From Pararhizobium sp. IMCC3301 (lineage in GTDB: Bacteria > Pseudomonadota > Alphaproteobacteria > Rhizobiales > GCA-2746425): a DNA stretch of 64,000 bases. Each line of letters opens with the position of its first letter. Position 1 is the first letter of the stretch. The stretch lies in assembly GCF_030758315.1 (NCBI RefSeq), contig NZ_CP132336.1, forward strand, positions 310,001 through 374,000, given 5' to 3'. The notes below the pieces were generated by a model. That model searched no databases and had not been told where the DNA came from. It was given only the letters and a program-made list of their open reading frames with translations. A program made the translations under genes and the position numbers. Of the stretch, positions 1 through 9,983 are shown piece by piece.

Positions 1-207
1 GATCATATCGGCCTGATCGACACCGGCCTGGGCCAATGTATCGGGATGCGCCCCATGGCCGACAATGCCGCGCACATCCAGATGGTCACGTACTGCCTGG
101 ATGAGCCTCGGCGAATTGTCGATCACGGACACATCATTTTGTTCCGATGACAATCGTTCTGCAATGCCGTAGCCAACCTGGCCCGCACCGCATATGACAA
201 CCTTCAT
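1..207 (-). CDS. trkA: Trk potassium uptake protein TrkA, N-terminal part (cut by window edge)
   Basis: Translating the minus strand from the ATG at 207 gives 69 residues that run off the left edge. They begin MKVVICGAGQVGYGIAERL, a Rossmann GxGxxG NAD(H)-binding motif, followed by an acidic residue at the end of the second strand (SVIDNS). This is the start of the cytosolic regulatory subunit of the Trk potassium uptake system, which binds nucleotide and gates TrkH or TrkG. It lies 83 bases downstream of ntrX on the same strand, the arrangement known from many alphaproteobacteria (ntrBC-ntrYX-trkA). Only the first RCK half-domain is visible, so integrity of the rest cannot be judged. Confidence 0.85.
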   Translation of the reverse strand, partial: MKVVICGAGQVGYGIAERLSSEQNDVSVIDNSPRLIQAVRDHLDVRGIVGHGAHPDTLAQAGVDQADMI

Positions 208-290
208 ATTAGACTAGCCTTAGCTCTTGCCCGCCGATGTGCGGTAGACATACAGGGTTAGCCAGGCAAATCCAATTCTTTTCAGATGCC

Positions 291-1661
291 TCAGCCAATA
301 TTGAGAGACTTGAGTTTGCGATGCAGGGCCGACCGTTCCATACCGACAAATTCGGAGGTCTTGGAGATATTTCCGCCAAAGCGGGCGATCTGCGCGGTCA
401 GATACTCCCGCTCGAAAATCTCTCTGGCCTCGCGCAACGGCATTGACATGAGATGTTCCGCTTCCCGGCCGCCTTCAGACGCGGATGGCAGCAATTCCCC
501 GATTTCCTTGGGCAGCAGGTCGGCCGACAGCACGGCTTCCTGATCGCCCCGGGTCAGAATCAACAGCCGCTCCAGATTGTTTCTGAGCTGACGAATATTG
601 CCCGGCCAGGGATGGGCCTGAAGCACCGCCAACGCATCACTTTCCAGAGCGCGGACCGGCATGCCGACGGAGTTCGCAATCTGTGCAATAAAGTGTTCCA
701 CGAGCATCGGGATATCTTCCCGGCGTTCAGACAGAGACGGCACTTTCAGTGGCACCACTGCTAGACGGTGATAAAGGTCCTCACGAAAATGTCCTGCAGC
801 AATCTCGTCGTCCAGATTATGCGCTGTGGAGGACAGAATCCGGACATCGACATTGACCTTTTTATTTCCCCCCACCCGCTGGAAACTCTGATCCACCAGA
901 ACGCGCAAAATTTTATTCTGGGTGTCGCGCGGCATTTCGGCGACCTCGTCCAGATAAAGGGTGCCGCCATGGGCTTCCTCAAGAGCCCCGACAGACCGGC
1001 CACTGCCATTTTCCACCTCGGTGCCAAACAAGGCAATCTCGGTCATCTCCGGCGTCAGTGCTGCAGAATTGAGACAGACAAAGGGCCCCTTTTCCCGCGC
1101 AGAATTCTGGTGCAGCGTCCGCGCAACCAGCTCTTTACCACAACCGGAGGGTCCGAAAATCATCACCCGGCTATTTGTTGGTGCTATCTTTTCAATGGCT
1201 CCGCGCAACTGCATCATGGCCGGAGACTCGCCGATCAGCTCCGCGGCATCCACACTCTTTTGGCGCAGCTCAACGACTTCTTTCTTCAACTTCACATTTT
1301 CAAGAGACCGCTCGGCGACCAGCACCAGGCGGTCCGCCTTGAACGGTTTTTCGATATAATCATAGGCACCGCGTCTGATGGCGGACACAGCAGTTTCAAT
1401 ATTTCCGTGGCCTGAAATGATGACGACAGCGAGTTCCGGATGCTGCTCCTTGATTACATCAAGCAGCGCCAGACCGTCGAGACGGCTGCCCTGCAGCCAG
1501 ATATCCAGAAACACCAGACTTGGGCGGCGGTCGTCGATCGCAGCAAGTGCGGTATCACTGTCCTGCGCGGTTCGCACTTCGTATCCCTCGTCCTCCAGAA
1601 TACCCGCGACCAGATCGCGAATATCCGCTTCATCGTCTACAATAAGTATGTCTGAAGCCAT
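291..1661 (-). CDS. ntrX: Nitrogen-responsive response regulator NtrX
   Basis: 456 residues: receiver domain (1-120, phospho-acceptor D53 in LVFLDIW), AAA+ domain (about 140-370) and a C-terminal Fis-type HTH. It is the cognate regulator of NtrY, whose stop codon abuts this start (1662/1661), so the two are co-transcribed and probably translationally coupled. The Walker A reads GPSGCGKE. The loop that normally carries the sigma54-contacting GAFTGA is replaced by TEVENGSGRSVGALEE. NtrX proteins of alphaproteobacteria are known to lack GAFTGA, so activation of sigma54 promoters is unlikely and DNA-binding control of ordinary promoters more likely. Family roles include nitrogen, redox and envelope control. 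Confidence 0.93.
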   Translation of the reverse strand: MASDILIVDDEADIRDLVAGILEDEGYEVRTAQDSDTALAAIDDRRPSLVFLDIWLQGSRLDGLALLDVIKEQHPELAVVIISGHGNIETAVSAIRRGAYDYIEKPFKADRLVLVAERSLENVKLKKEVVELRQKSVDAAELIGESPAMMQLRGAIEKIAPTNSRVMIFGPSGCGKELVARTLHQNSAREKGPFVCLNSAALTPEMTEIALFGTEVENGSGRSVGALEEAHGGTLYLDEVAEMPRDTQNKILRVLVDQSFQRVGGNKKVNVDVRILSSTAHNLDDEIAAGHFREDLYHRLAVVPLKVPSLSERREDIPMLVEHFIAQIANSVGMPVRALESDALAVLQAHPWPGNIRQLRNNLERLLILTRGDQEAVLSADLLPKEIGELLPSASEGGREAEHLMSMPLREAREIFEREYLTAQIARFGGNISKTSEFVGMERSALHRKLKSLNIG

Positions 1662-3917
1662 CTAGTTTTCTTCTTTGTTTTGCGAGTCAACATCAACTGC
1701 AGTCACCGGCATTGTCAGTCGGACCATTGCGCCGAATTGATGTCCGTCCCTGTCAGTGGGCGCATCCAGCAATTCAATTCCGCCGCCATGTTCTTCAAAA
1801 ATCTTCCTGACTATGGCCAGACCAAGTCCGGTACCCTTTTCCCGGGTCGTCATGTAGGGTTCAAGCAATTTACTTCTGTTCTCATTCGGCAGTCCAATTC
1901 CATTGTCGGTCACGGTAATCTGAAAAAGATCGCCGATCTGGAACGCTTTGACATCGATCCTGCCGGGACGGTCGGCCTCTGCAGGAACTGCAGAAATACT
2001 CTCGGTGGCATTCTTGACGATATTTGTCAGTGCCTGGGAGATCAGCCGGTGATCAAAACGTCCGACCAGTTCTGATTCCGGCAGGTCTGTCTTGAAGGTG
2101 ATTTCCGGATGCGCCACTTCCTGCAGAAAAACCGCCTCTTTTATGGCATCTGACAGGTTGCGTTCCACCATAACCGGCTGCGGCATACGCGCGAATGATG
2201 AAAACTCATCCACCATCCGGCCGATATCTCCAACCTGTCGTATGATCGTATCAGTGCATTGATCGAAAACCTCGCGATCAGATTCCAGCTTGCGGCCGTA
2301 TCGGCGCTGCAGCCGTTCGGCAGACAGTTGGATCGGTGTCAGCGGGTTTTTGATTTCATGGGCGATGCGCCGCGCGACATCAGCCCATGCCGAGCGTCTT
2401 TGCGCCGCAATCAAATCGGTAATCTCATCCAGTGTAATGACAAAACGGTGGTTCTCATCGTCGGATTGTTCCATGGTAATCCGGACATTCAGCGTGCGCT
2501 CGTCACCCTTTCGCTTGATGCTGATCTGGTCCTGGTGAAGGGGCCGCTGATTGGCCAGCGCAGCAGATACTGTGATCGCCAGTTCCGGAATGGCATCCGC
2601 CACGTTTTCCAGTATCAGTTTTGTTCTGTCGACGTCCAGAATGCGCAAGGCCGAGCGGTTGACGAGACTGATTGTCCCATCCGATTCAATGCCGATCACG
2701 CCTGCAGTCACACCGGCAAGCACCGCTTCGTTGAAACGGCGCCGTTCATCAACCTGATCCTTGGCGAGAATGAGATCATCGCGCTGGCTTTGCAGTTGTT
2801 CCGACATGGTGTTGAAGGTTTGCGACAAAGTGCCCAGATCGCCTTCCCTCTTGTGCCATGGCACCCGGACACCCAAATTTCCCGACGAAATCTCGGTTGC
2901 CGCATTCATCAATCGCCGGATTGGAGAGACCAGCCGGTTGGCAAAATTGATACCAAGCCAGATTGCCGACAGCAAAACAATCAGTGCTATCCCGATATAG
3001 AGCAGACCAAACGCAATCTGGACACTGAAACGGGTGCGTTCAAGCTCCTGATATTCTGCCGCCCTTTCATTCACCAGAAGCACATATTCAAGCACTTCCG
3101 GATTCAGCGCGCGCACCAAATAGAGATAGGTATCTTCCGGAAACGACGGCAACTTCATCGCAGCCCCGGCGACATTTGACAGGCCCCGGTTTTGCAGCGC
3201 TACCTCATCTTCCGCCAGATCCTGCAGTGCGGCGGCGCTGGGAATGGGCAGCTTTTCAGTTTCCGGCCCGCCGGCACTGCGCGCCACAACTTCAGCCTTT
3301 GCGTTGAGCAGCAAAATGGCGGTCAACCGCCTCAGCCGGGCCTGGGTAGTCAGATAGGTTGGTATCCGGTTCTGATCGAATGTCAGATTGCTTCCCGCCC
3401 TGCTGAATTCCGCCGCGATGGTGATGACATCATTGGCCAGAACCCGGGTATGCTCCTGAACATAAGCCTGGGCTACAGAGCGTGATGTGTTGACAATTTC
3501 CTTGGTGCGGGTGTCGAACCATCGGTCCAATCCCCTGTCCAAAGTGACGCCGGCAACGATGGCAACAAGAATGGCAGGCGCCGCAGCGACCAGACTGAAC
3601 AAGGCGACAACACGAACATGAAGACGCGCCGCCGCGCGTCGGTGCCGGCGCGCCTGCCAGATACCGGACAACTCCCAGATAATAGCTCCGGACAAAATGC
3701 TGACGAGCAAACCATTGACGACCAGCGCGACCTGCACTGTCGCCTGATTCGGCTCAATCGAGGTAAACCCCATCAACACCATGAACGACACGGCTGCGGA
3801 AATCAGCGCCAGAATAGCGGCCAAAAACCCGACAACCCGGATCAGCCTTGGCCGGTCCGGTGCACTATGGGCCGGTAGACTGGTCGTCCCGCCAGAGGTG
3901 ATGTCCAGTTGGGTCAT
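1662..3917 (-). CDS. ntrY: Membrane sensor histidine kinase NtrY
   Basis: 751 residues. Hydrophobic segments around 28-50, 62-85 and 100-125 precede a periplasmic region and another membrane segment near 310-330. HAMP (RLVSPIRRLMNAATEI), a PAS domain, HisKA with the H-box [13 protein letters not shown], and a HATPase domain (NIVKNATES; GTGLGLAIVRKI) follow. It autophosphorylates and signals to NtrX, which starts one base after its stop. The gene begins 127 bases after the end of ntrC; that gap shows only a short GTGGC/GCCAC inverted repeat and no convincing terminator, so read-through from ntrBC is possible. The length is typical for rhizobial NtrY. Confidence 0.93.
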   Translation of the reverse strand: MTQLDITSGGTTSLPAHSAPDRPRLIRVVGFLAAILALISAAVSFMVLMGFTSIEPNQATVQVALVVNGLLVSILSGAIIWELSGIWQARRHRRAAARLHVRVVALFSLVAAAPAILVAIVAGVTLDRGLDRWFDTRTKEIVNTSRSVAQAYVQEHTRVLANDVITIAAEFSRAGSNLTFDQNRIPTYLTTQARLRRLTAILLLNAKAEVVARSAGGPETEKLPIPSAAALQDLAEDEVALQNRGLSNVAGAAMKLPSFPEDTYLYLVRALNPEVLEYVLLVNERAAEYQELERTRFSVQIAFGLLYIGIALIVLLSAIWLGINFANRLVSPIRRLMNAATEISSGNLGVRVPWHKREGDLGTLSQTFNTMSEQLQSQRDDLILAKDQVDERRRFNEAVLAGVTAGVIGIESDGTISLVNRSALRILDVDRTKLILENVADAIPELAITVSAALANQRPLHQDQISIKRKGDERTLNVRITMEQSDDENHRFVITLDEITDLIAAQRRSAWADVARRIAHEIKNPLTPIQLSAERLQRRYGRKLESDREVFDQCTDTIIRQVGDIGRMVDEFSSFARMPQPVMVERNLSDAIKEAVFLQEVAHPEITFKTDLPESELVGRFDHRLISQALTNIVKNATESISAVPAEADRPGRIDVKAFQIGDLFQITVTDNGIGLPNENRSKLLEPYMTTREKGTGLGLAIVRKIFEEHGGGIELLDAPTDRDGHQFGAMVRLTMPVTAVDVDSQNKEEN

Positions 3918-4044
3918 AAATCTAAATCAGGCTCACTTGGTGTGATGCAAATATACAACAATTGCTCTTACTGGCAAAGACCGTGAGTGTGGCTGAATTG
4001 TGGACAATGTGCCACAGAGGGCAAATTAGTCTGCCAGTCTGTGT

Positions 4045-5484
4045 TTAAACCGATTTCAAAATCTTTATGTCTAATTCTTTGATTTTTTTCCGCAAAGTAT
4101 TCCGGTTCAATCCCAGAATATCAGCGGCTTTGATCTGATTGCCACCGGTATGGGCCAGCGTTGTGCTGATCAACGGTTTTTCCATGCGATGCAGGACAGA
4201 TTGATATAATTGCTGCGGTATTCCGGAAGGCGCCTCTGCAAACGCCGACTTGACGAGCGTTTCCACCATCAACGACAGGTCCTGCGGCTGTTCATTGACC
4301 GATACATCGCTGGTGCTGATATGAGCCTTGCCAAGTTCATGATCGACGATGCTGTGGCTTATCACATCCTGCGGGTACAGCGCCGCCAACCGCCGAACAA
4401 CATTCTCCAGTTCCCGGACATTGCCGGGCCAGCTGTGCTGGCGCATTCGGGCCAGGGCCTTGCCGTCAATCTGCTTGGCACCCAACCCCTCTTTCGCCGC
4501 GAGATTGAAAAAATGCCGCACCAGATCGTCGATATCTTCCAGCCGGTCCCGCAGGGATGGCAACCGGATGGGAATGACGTTCAAGCGATAATAGAGATCT
4601 TCGCGAAACCGCCCTTCCCCGATCAGATGGTGCAGATCCTTGTTCGTGGCGGCCACAATGCGCACATCGGTCCGGATTGGTTTTCTGCCACCGACCGTCA
4701 TGTACTCGCCCTGTTGCAGCACTCTGAGCAGCCGGGTCTGTGCATCCATCGGCATATCACCGATTTCATCCAGAAACAGGGTTCCGCCTTCTGCTTGCTC
4801 AAACCGCCCGCTGCCCCTGTTATGAGCACCTGTGAAGGCGCCTTTTTCATAACCGAACAGCTCGGCTTCAATCAGGTCTCGCGGAATCGCTGCCATGTTG
4901 ATGGCAACAAATGGCCCGCCCTTACGTTTACCGTAATCATGCAGCGCTCTCGCGACGAGTTCCTTGCCCGTTCCTGACGCACCCTCGATCAGAACGGTCA
5001 GATCGTTCTGCATCAGACGTGCAAGAACCCGGTAGATTTCCTGCATTGCCGCTGAGCGTCCGACCAGAGGGATATCATCTCCGCCTCGCTCTGCAACTTC
5101 GGGTACATCCGCCGTATTCCGCTCAGACAAGGCACGCTCAACGATCGAAACAAGCTCGCGCAGATCAAACGGTTTGGGCAGATAATCATATGCACCGCGC
5201 TCAGAAGCAGTGATAGCCGTCATGAACGTATTCTGTGCGCTCATCACCAGAATCGGCAGACCGGGACGGATATTCTTGATGCGCGGCAGCAGGTTAAAGG
5301 CATTGTCATCGGGCATCACCACATCCGTGATGATCAGATCGCCCTCATTCTGGCTGGCCCAGCGCCACAATGTTCCCGCTGTCCCGGTGAGTCGGACCTG
5401 ATAACCGGCCCGGGTCAGAGCCTGATCAAGAATAGTCCGGATTGCGGCATCATCATCGGCTACAAGAATTGTTTCACCGGCCAT
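4045..5484 (-). CDS. ntrC: Nitrogen regulation response regulator NtrC
   Basis: 479 residues from the ATG at 5484. I prefer it to the ATG at 5499 because GGAGG lies just upstream of it and the protein then starts [12 protein letters not shown], as in rhizobial NtrC. The receiver has D54 (IITDVV). The sigma54 AAA+ domain has Walker A GASGTGKE and an intact GAFTGA motif. The C-terminal Fis HTH reads [16 protein letters not shown]. Phosphorylated by NtrB, it activates sigma54 promoters of nitrogen-assimilation genes. The start lies within the end of ntrB (11-base overlap), so the two genes are coupled. Confidence 0.95.
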   Translation of the reverse strand: MAGETILVADDDAAIRTILDQALTRAGYQVRLTGTAGTLWRWASQNEGDLIITDVVMPDDNAFNLLPRIKNIRPGLPILVMSAQNTFMTAITASERGAYDYLPKPFDLRELVSIVERALSERNTADVPEVAERGGDDIPLVGRSAAMQEIYRVLARLMQNDLTVLIEGASGTGKELVARALHDYGKRKGGPFVAINMAAIPRDLIEAELFGYEKGAFTGAHNRGSGRFEQAEGGTLFLDEIGDMPMDAQTRLLRVLQQGEYMTVGGRKPIRTDVRIVAATNKDLHHLIGEGRFREDLYYRLNVIPIRLPSLRDRLEDIDDLVRHFFNLAAKEGLGAKQIDGKALARMRQHSWPGNVRELENVVRRLAALYPQDVISHSIVDHELGKAHISTSDVSVNEQPQDLSLMVETLVKSAFAEAPSGIPQQLYQSVLHRMEKPLISTTLAHTGGNQIKAADILGLNRNTLRKKIKELDIKILKSV

Positions 5485-6628
5485 TTGCAAAACCTCCACT
5501 CAACGGGGATTTCTGGTCCTTGAAAGCCGGAAGCAGAATTTTGAAAACTGTACTTCCCTTGCGGCTTTCACAGTCAATCACACCGCCATGATCGCGGACG
5601 ATTTTCGCAACCAGAGCCAGTCCCAGGCCGGTGCCATTGGTTTTCGTCGTAATGAACGGATCAAACAGATGCGGCAGCAGATCCTCGGGAATGCCCGGCC
5701 CGTTATCTTCGACACTGAATTCCAGCGGCAGGCTCATGCGGTTGCTTGTGCCCGGCAGGGCCAACCGGATGCCGGGCCGAAAGGCAGTCCGCAAGGTAAT
5801 TTCAGGAGCCTCTTGATCTTTCAGCGCGTCCGCAGCGTTTTTGACCAGATTGAGGAAAATCTGGATCAGCTGATCGTGGTTCGCATAGACGAATGGCAGT
5901 GACGGGTCATAGCGTTCCGTCACCTTGATGCCACGTCCGAAACTGGATTTGAAAACCGACTTAACGCGCTCCAGAACAACATGAATATTCACAGGCGCAC
6001 GCTCAACAGGGCGCTCATCGGAAAACACTTCCATGCGGTCCACAAGGCGCACAATACGATCCGCCTCATCACAGATCAGGCGCGTCAGGGCCCGGTCATT
6101 TTCGTCCGCGGCAGTCTCCAGAAGCTGTGCCGCTCCGCGGATGCCAAAAAGCGGATTTTTAATTTCATGAGCAAGCATGGCCGCAAGACCGGTGACGGTC
6201 CGCGCTGCGCCGCGATGGGTCAGCTGGCGATCAAGTTTTTCCGTCATGGTGCGTTCCAGAAACATCAGCACCAGACCGGGCACGTCTTCAGACAGCGGGA
6301 CCGCATTGACATCAATCCGCCGTTCATCCGGACGGCCGTGAAATCCAATGGCGACGCGATATTCAAAAACCGGCACATTGCGGTCGATCGCCTGCTGTGC
6401 GACCTCAATCACCGGGCTGCCAAATGGCAGAAGCGATGCAAGCGGACGTCCTTTCAGAACCACCGAACTGCTTTGAAAAAAAGTCTCCGCTTCCTGGTTC
6501 ATCATCTGAATTTGCAGATCGGCGTCCAGAAACAGCACCGGGTGCGGCAAGGCGTTGAGAATGGCATGGGCCGAAGGTGCATCCTGAGCGATGGCAGCAT
6601 TGAGCAATGATCCGGCAATTCCGGTCAT
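5474..6628 (-). CDS. ntrB: Nitrogen regulation sensor kinase/phosphatase NtrB
   Basis: 384 residues, cytosolic with no membrane segment. An N-terminal PAS domain ([18 protein letters not shown]) is followed by HisKA with the H-box [20 protein letters not shown] and a HATPase domain ([29 protein letters not shown]). It phosphorylates or dephosphorylates NtrC in response to PII signalling. Its ATG overlaps the dusB stop as ATGA (6625-6628), and ntrC begins inside its 3' end. This gives the classical nifR3(dusB)-ntrB-ntrC operon of alphaproteobacteria. Confidence 0.94.
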   Translation of the reverse strand: MTGIAGSLLNAAIAQDAPSAHAILNALPHPVLFLDADLQIQMMNQEAETFFQSSSVVLKGRPLASLLPFGSPVIEVAQQAIDRNVPVFEYRVAIGFHGRPDERRIDVNAVPLSEDVPGLVLMFLERTMTEKLDRQLTHRGAARTVTGLAAMLAHEIKNPLFGIRGAAQLLETAADENDRALTRLICDEADRIVRLVDRMEVFSDERPVERAPVNIHVVLERVKSVFKSSFGRGIKVTERYDPSLPFVYANHDQLIQIFLNLVKNAADALKDQEAPEITLRTAFRPGIRLALPGTSNRMSLPLEFSVEDNGPGIPEDLLPHLFDPFITTKTNGTGLGLALVAKIVRDHGGVIDCESRKGSTVFKILLPAFKDQKSPLSGGFANGR

Positions 6629-7635
6629 GCTGCCGCTTCCAATTCACCCGGCGTATTTGCAGCTTCCCGAAAGCTGTCAGCGAGCGCCTGCAACACGGTT
6701 CTGCAATCGGTCCCGGTCATGATCCGGCGGCGCGCGGCCGAACCCGATATTCCAGCATCATCCAGATACCAGCCAAGATGTTTGCGCGCCGCCCGAATGC
6801 CGATATCGATGCCGTAATGAGACAGAATGGCGTCGTAATGTTCTGCGGCCAACTCATGTTTTTCCATCAGCGTCGGCTCCGCCAGTGGCGTCGCATCGGA
6901 TGCCAGGCGGCTGCGCACATAGCCCGGGAACCAGGGCCGCCCGTAAGCGCCGCGGCCGATCATGATGCCATCCGCACCAGACAGCGCCAGCACGTCATCG
7001 ACCTGGTTCATGTTCACAATATCGCCATTGGCGATCACTGGAATATCGACCTGCTCGGACACACTCCGTATCGCCGCCCAGTCTGCCCTTCCCTTATAGA
7101 ACTGATTGCGGGTGCGGCCGTGAATGGTGACAAGCTGAATACCTGCATTCTGCGCGCGGCGGGCAATTTCGCCGGCGTTGATGGAGTTTTCATCCCAGCC
7201 AAGGCGCATTTTCAGACACACCGGCAGTGCGGTGGCCTCCACCGTTGCCTCAATCAGCCGCAAAGCATGATCCGGGTCCTGCATCAGCGCTGACCCGGAA
7301 TATCCATTAGTCACCTTGCGTGCGGGACAGCCCATATTGATGTCCAGAATGTCTGCCCCGCAGGCAGCGGCAATGCGCGCGCCTTCCGCCATCCATTTTT
7401 CTTCCCGCCCGGCCAGTTGCACAACATGAATGCCAACGCCTTCACCCTGGGCGCGCGTTGCCATTTCCCGGCTGTTATTCGCCAATGCTTCGCAAGCCAC
7501 CATCTCGGAAACCACCAGCCCTGCCCCATACCGCCAGGCAAGCCGGCGAAACGGCAAATCCGACACGCCTGACATCGGTGCAAGGAATACGGGACACGCA
7601 ATTTTATGGCGTCCGATGGAAATGGGCTGTATCAT
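6625..7635 (-). CDS. dusB: tRNA-dihydrouridine synthase DusB (NifR3 family)
   Basis: 336 residues if started at the ATG at 7635; a TTG three codons upstream is in frame but less likely. An FMN-binding TIM barrel carries the Dus signatures [15 protein letters not shown] and [11 protein letters not shown] (catalytic Cys), the tRNA-contacting region [14 protein letters not shown], and IANGDI and MIGRGAYG near the FMN phosphate. It reduces uridine in the tRNA D-loop with NADPH. It is the first gene of the dusB-ntrB-ntrC operon and overlaps ntrB by four bases. A 128-base divergent intergenic region separates it from ispDF. Confidence 0.94.
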   Translation of the reverse strand: MIQPISIGRHKIACPVFLAPMSGVSDLPFRRLAWRYGAGLVVSEMVACEALANNSREMATRAQGEGVGIHVVQLAGREEKWMAEGARIAAACGADILDINMGCPARKVTNGYSGSALMQDPDHALRLIEATVEATALPVCLKMRLGWDENSINAGEIARRAQNAGIQLVTIHGRTRNQFYKGRADWAAIRSVSEQVDIPVIANGDIVNMNQVDDVLALSGADGIMIGRGAYGRPWFPGYVRSRLASDATPLAEPTLMEKHELAAEHYDAILSHYGIDIGIRAARKHLGWYLDDAGISGSAARRRIMTGTDCRTVLQALADSFREAANTPGELEAAA

Positions 7636-7682
7636 GAAGCTCAATATTTTGACTATATTTTGAGCAGTTTATAACACTGCAT

Positions 7683-7706
7683 GTAATTTAGGCAATTGTA
7701 AATTAC
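7683..7706. promoter_or_regulatory. Inverted repeat in the dusB/ispDF divergent promoter region
   Basis: A perfect inverted repeat, GTAATTTA - 8 bases - TAAATTAC, lies between the divergent dusB and ispDF genes, in AT-rich sequence unlike its surroundings. It is the size of a dimer-binding operator and could act on either gene. I do not recognise the regulator; only the symmetry is observed. Confidence 0.35.
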
Positions 7707-7763
7707 CAGAACGGTCAAATGCGGCTTTAAGGCCGGTTCGTAAAGCAGCGGGATAACGCAGAC

Positions 7764-9008
7764 ATGGCACATGAACAACCGCCTCAGGTTGCAGTATTGA
7801 TTGTCGGGGCGGGAAAAGGCAGCCGTGCCTCTGAAGAAACCGGTGAATTGCCCAAACAATTCTTTCCGATTGACGGCAAGACACTGTTTCAGCGCACTGT
7901 GGACGCATTCGCGGCTGTGCCGCAAATCAGTCAGATCGTCTGCGTCATTCCGCAAGATACCGATCCAGGCCTGATCCCGACATGCCGGTTGATTGAAAAT
8001 GGGATCAACGTCCTCACTGTCAATGGCGGTGCCAGCCGCCAGCTATCGGTGTTAAATGGTTTGGAAATGCTGGACCGCATGGCTACCAACTGGGATATTG
8101 TGCTGGTGCATGATGCCGCCCGGCCATTTGTTTCGGCAGATACCATCGAGGCGGTCATTGCAAAGGCCCTGACACATGGCGGATGCATAGCCGCCGTCCC
8201 GGTGGTCGACAGCCTCAAGCAGGCCGAAAGTGGAACAAGCTGGGATGAGGATATCACCTGTGTCAGTGGCTCCATCCGCCGTGACGGCATATATCAGGCT
8301 CAAACTCCGCAGGGATTTCGGTTTGCCAAACTCCTCAGCGCCCATAAGCAGGCATTGGCAGAGGGCCACAGCGACTGTTCAGATGACTCCGTCATATATG
8401 AAAACTATGCCGGACCGGTGGTCATTGCCGAAGGCGACCGAAATAACTGGAAAATCACTGAGCCAGAAGATTTCGCAACGGCCAGACATCTGTTACGCGC
8501 AAAACGGGAGGCAGTTCTGGTGCCCGATATTCGAGTTGGCCACGGCTATGATGTGCATGCATTCGAGGCAGGCTCAGATGTCATGCTTTGCGGCCTGAGT
8601 GTGCCCCATGACCGGTCCCTAAAAGGCCATTCAGACGCAGATGTCGGCCTCCATGCCCTGACCGATGCGGTTCTTGGTGCATTGGCGGACGGGGATATCG
8701 GAAGCCATTTTCCGCCTTCTGATCCAGAGTGGAAGGCTGCGGCTTCTGACCGATTTCTGGCTTTCGCCATATCACTGGCCGGAAAACGCGGCGCGACAAT
8801 TACCCATCTCGACGTCACTCTGGTCTGCGAAGCACCCAGAATCGGTCCTTACCGCGAGCCAATGCGCGAGCGCATTGCACAAATCACCGGGCTCAGCCGG
8901 GACCGCATCAGCGTAAAGGCCACTACCAGCGAGAGACTGGGCTTCACCGGGCGCAAGGAGGGCATTTCCGCCTTTGCCACCGCGACGCTTGTATTTCAGG
9001 AAACCTGA
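7764..9008 (+). CDS. ispDF: Bifunctional IspD/IspF enzyme of the MEP isoprenoid pathway
   Basis: 414 residues in two fused parts. Residues 1-235 are IspD (2-C-methyl-D-erythritol 4-phosphate cytidylyltransferase), with nucleotide-binding VGAGKGSR, VHDAARPFV and the late EGDRNNWKIT stretch. Residues from about 255 are IspF (MEcPP synthase), starting VGHGYDVHAF with metal ligands D and H, then HSDADVGLHALTDAVLGA and KATTSERLGFTGR. The fusion is well known in alphaproteobacteria and performs the third and fifth MEP-pathway steps. pncC follows after five bases, so the two are likely co-transcribed. Confidence 0.95.
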   Translation: MAHEQPPQVAVLIVGAGKGSRASEETGELPKQFFPIDGKTLFQRTVDAFAAVPQISQIVCVIPQDTDPGLIPTCRLIENGINVLTVNGGASRQLSVLNGLEMLDRMATNWDIVLVHDAARPFVSADTIEAVIAKALTHGGCIAAVPVVDSLKQAESGTSWDEDITCVSGSIRRDGIYQAQTPQGFRFAKLLSAHKQALAEGHSDCSDDSVIYENYAGPVVIAEGDRNNWKITEPEDFATARHLLRAKREAVLVPDIRVGHGYDVHAFEAGSDVMLCGLSVPHDRSLKGHSDADVGLHALTDAVLGALADGDIGSHFPPSDPEWKAAASDRFLAFAISLAGKRGATITHLDVTLVCEAPRIGPYREPMRERIAQITGLSRDRISVKATTSERLGFTGRKEGISAFATATLVFQET

Positions 9009-9013
9009 CAGAC

Positions 9014-9514
9014 ATGCCGGATGACCGACTGCAAAAGAGCGCCATCAAAACCCTCAAAATTTGCGAGGCGGCGCAGGTCATGCTTAGCACAGTGGAATCC
9101 TGTACCGGTGGGCTGATCGCTGCCAGCCTGACTGAAATTCCCGGTTCCTCTGCGGTTGTCGAGGCCGGTTTGGTGACCTATTCCAACGCCGCCAAAACAC
9201 GCCTGGCGGGTGTGCCCGAACCTCTCATCATTCAGCACGGAGCTGTCAGTCAGGCAGTCGCCATGGCAATGGCTGAAGGCGGTCTGAGGATAACCGCGGC
9301 AGATGTCGCAATAGCAGTCACCGGTATTGCCGGTCCCGGCGGCGGTTCAACAGAAAAACCCGTCGGTACGGTCCATTTGGCCTGCGCTGTCAAAGGCCGC
9401 GCAACACGGCATGTAGTCCGCAATTATGGCGCAATCGGCCGCAGCGAAATCAGAACCCGTACTGCGCTTGATGCCTTGGCGCTGGTTCAGTCCTGTCTGG
9501 CAGAAGAAGCTTGA
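9014..9514 (+). CDS. pncC: CinA C-terminal-type nicotinamide-nucleotide amidohydrolase (PncC)
   Basis: 166 residues forming only the CinA_C domain (ESCTGGLIAASLTEIPGSS; GIAGPGGGSTEKPVGTVH). It lacks the N-terminal molybdopterin-binding-like part of full CinA. This family deamidates nicotinamide mononucleotide to nicotinate mononucleotide in NAD salvage. It starts five bases after ispDF and overlaps the convergent COQ10-like gene by 28 bases at its 3' end. Annotation pipelines often call this form CinA family protein. Confidence 0.88.
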   Translation: MPDDRLQKSAIKTLKICEAAQVMLSTVESCTGGLIAASLTEIPGSSAVVEAGLVTYSNAAKTRLAGVPEPLIIQHGAVSQAVAMAMAEGGLRITAADVAIAVTGIAGPGGGSTEKPVGTVHLACAVKGRATRHVVRNYGAIGRSEIRTRTALDALALVQSCLAEEA

Positions 9515-9969
9515 TAGACGGTATCCGCCCTGTCTTCAAACGCTTCGGCAAACTTCCTGAAAGCCCGGTCAAACATTGATCCCATCAGCAGACCCAGGGT
9601 GCGTGACTTGAATTCGTAATCAATCTTGAAATTTACCGTGGAGGTCTCTTTTGTACCGGCGTTGTCGCGGTCGATAAAACTCCACTGATTGTCGAGATGA
9701 GAAAACGGACCCTCAAGATAAGTTGCATCGATGGTCAGTGCGGGCCGGTTCAAAACGACGCGGGTCACAAATGTCTCACGCACCGGACCATAGGCGACGG
9801 ACATGTCGGCGACCAGAATTTCGGTGCCATCCGCCTGCAGTTCGCGGCCGCGCACAGACAGGTTCTGGCACAACGGCACAAACTCCGGATAACGCTCAAC
9901 ATCTGCGACAAGAGCATACATTTTTTCTGCTGAATGATGGACCAGCCGGGACGTGTGAAAATGCGGCAC
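9487..9969 (-). CDS. RatA/COQ10-type START-fold protein (putative ubiquinone-binding)
   Basis: 160 residues with no signal peptide. It is recognised by the family start (HTSRLVHHSAEKMYALVADV, then ERYPEFVPLC) and the lipid-binding SRPBCC fold. Bacterial relatives are annotated as RatA toxins or coenzyme Q-binding COQ10. In a respiring alphaproteobacterium a quinone-handling role seems likelier than a toxin, especially without a RatB partner. The start is a GTG at 9969 with GAGG about nine bases upstream, and it gives the canonical N-terminus. The 3' end overlaps pncC, which is convergent, and lipA ends 14 bases upstream on the same strand. Confidence 0.8.
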   Translation of the reverse strand: MPHFHTSRLVHHSAEKMYALVADVERYPEFVPLCQNLSVRGRELQADGTEILVADMSVAYGPVRETFVTRVVLNRPALTIDATYLEGPFSHLDNQWSFIDRDNAGTKETSTVNFKIDYEFKSRTLGLLMGSMFDRAFRKFAEAFEDRADTVYQASSARQD

Positions 9970-9983
9970 AATATCAGCCTCTA

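Noticed and set aside
4055-4085. Sequence AATCTTTATGTC resembling the SahR-like site
   Set aside because: Only one half matches, and it lies in the coding 3' end of ntrC without symmetry.
9487-9969. RatA toxin of a toxin-antitoxin pair
   Set aside because: No RatB-like partner is nearby, and the 3' neighbours are lipoate and PDH genes, so a COQ10-like role is preferred.
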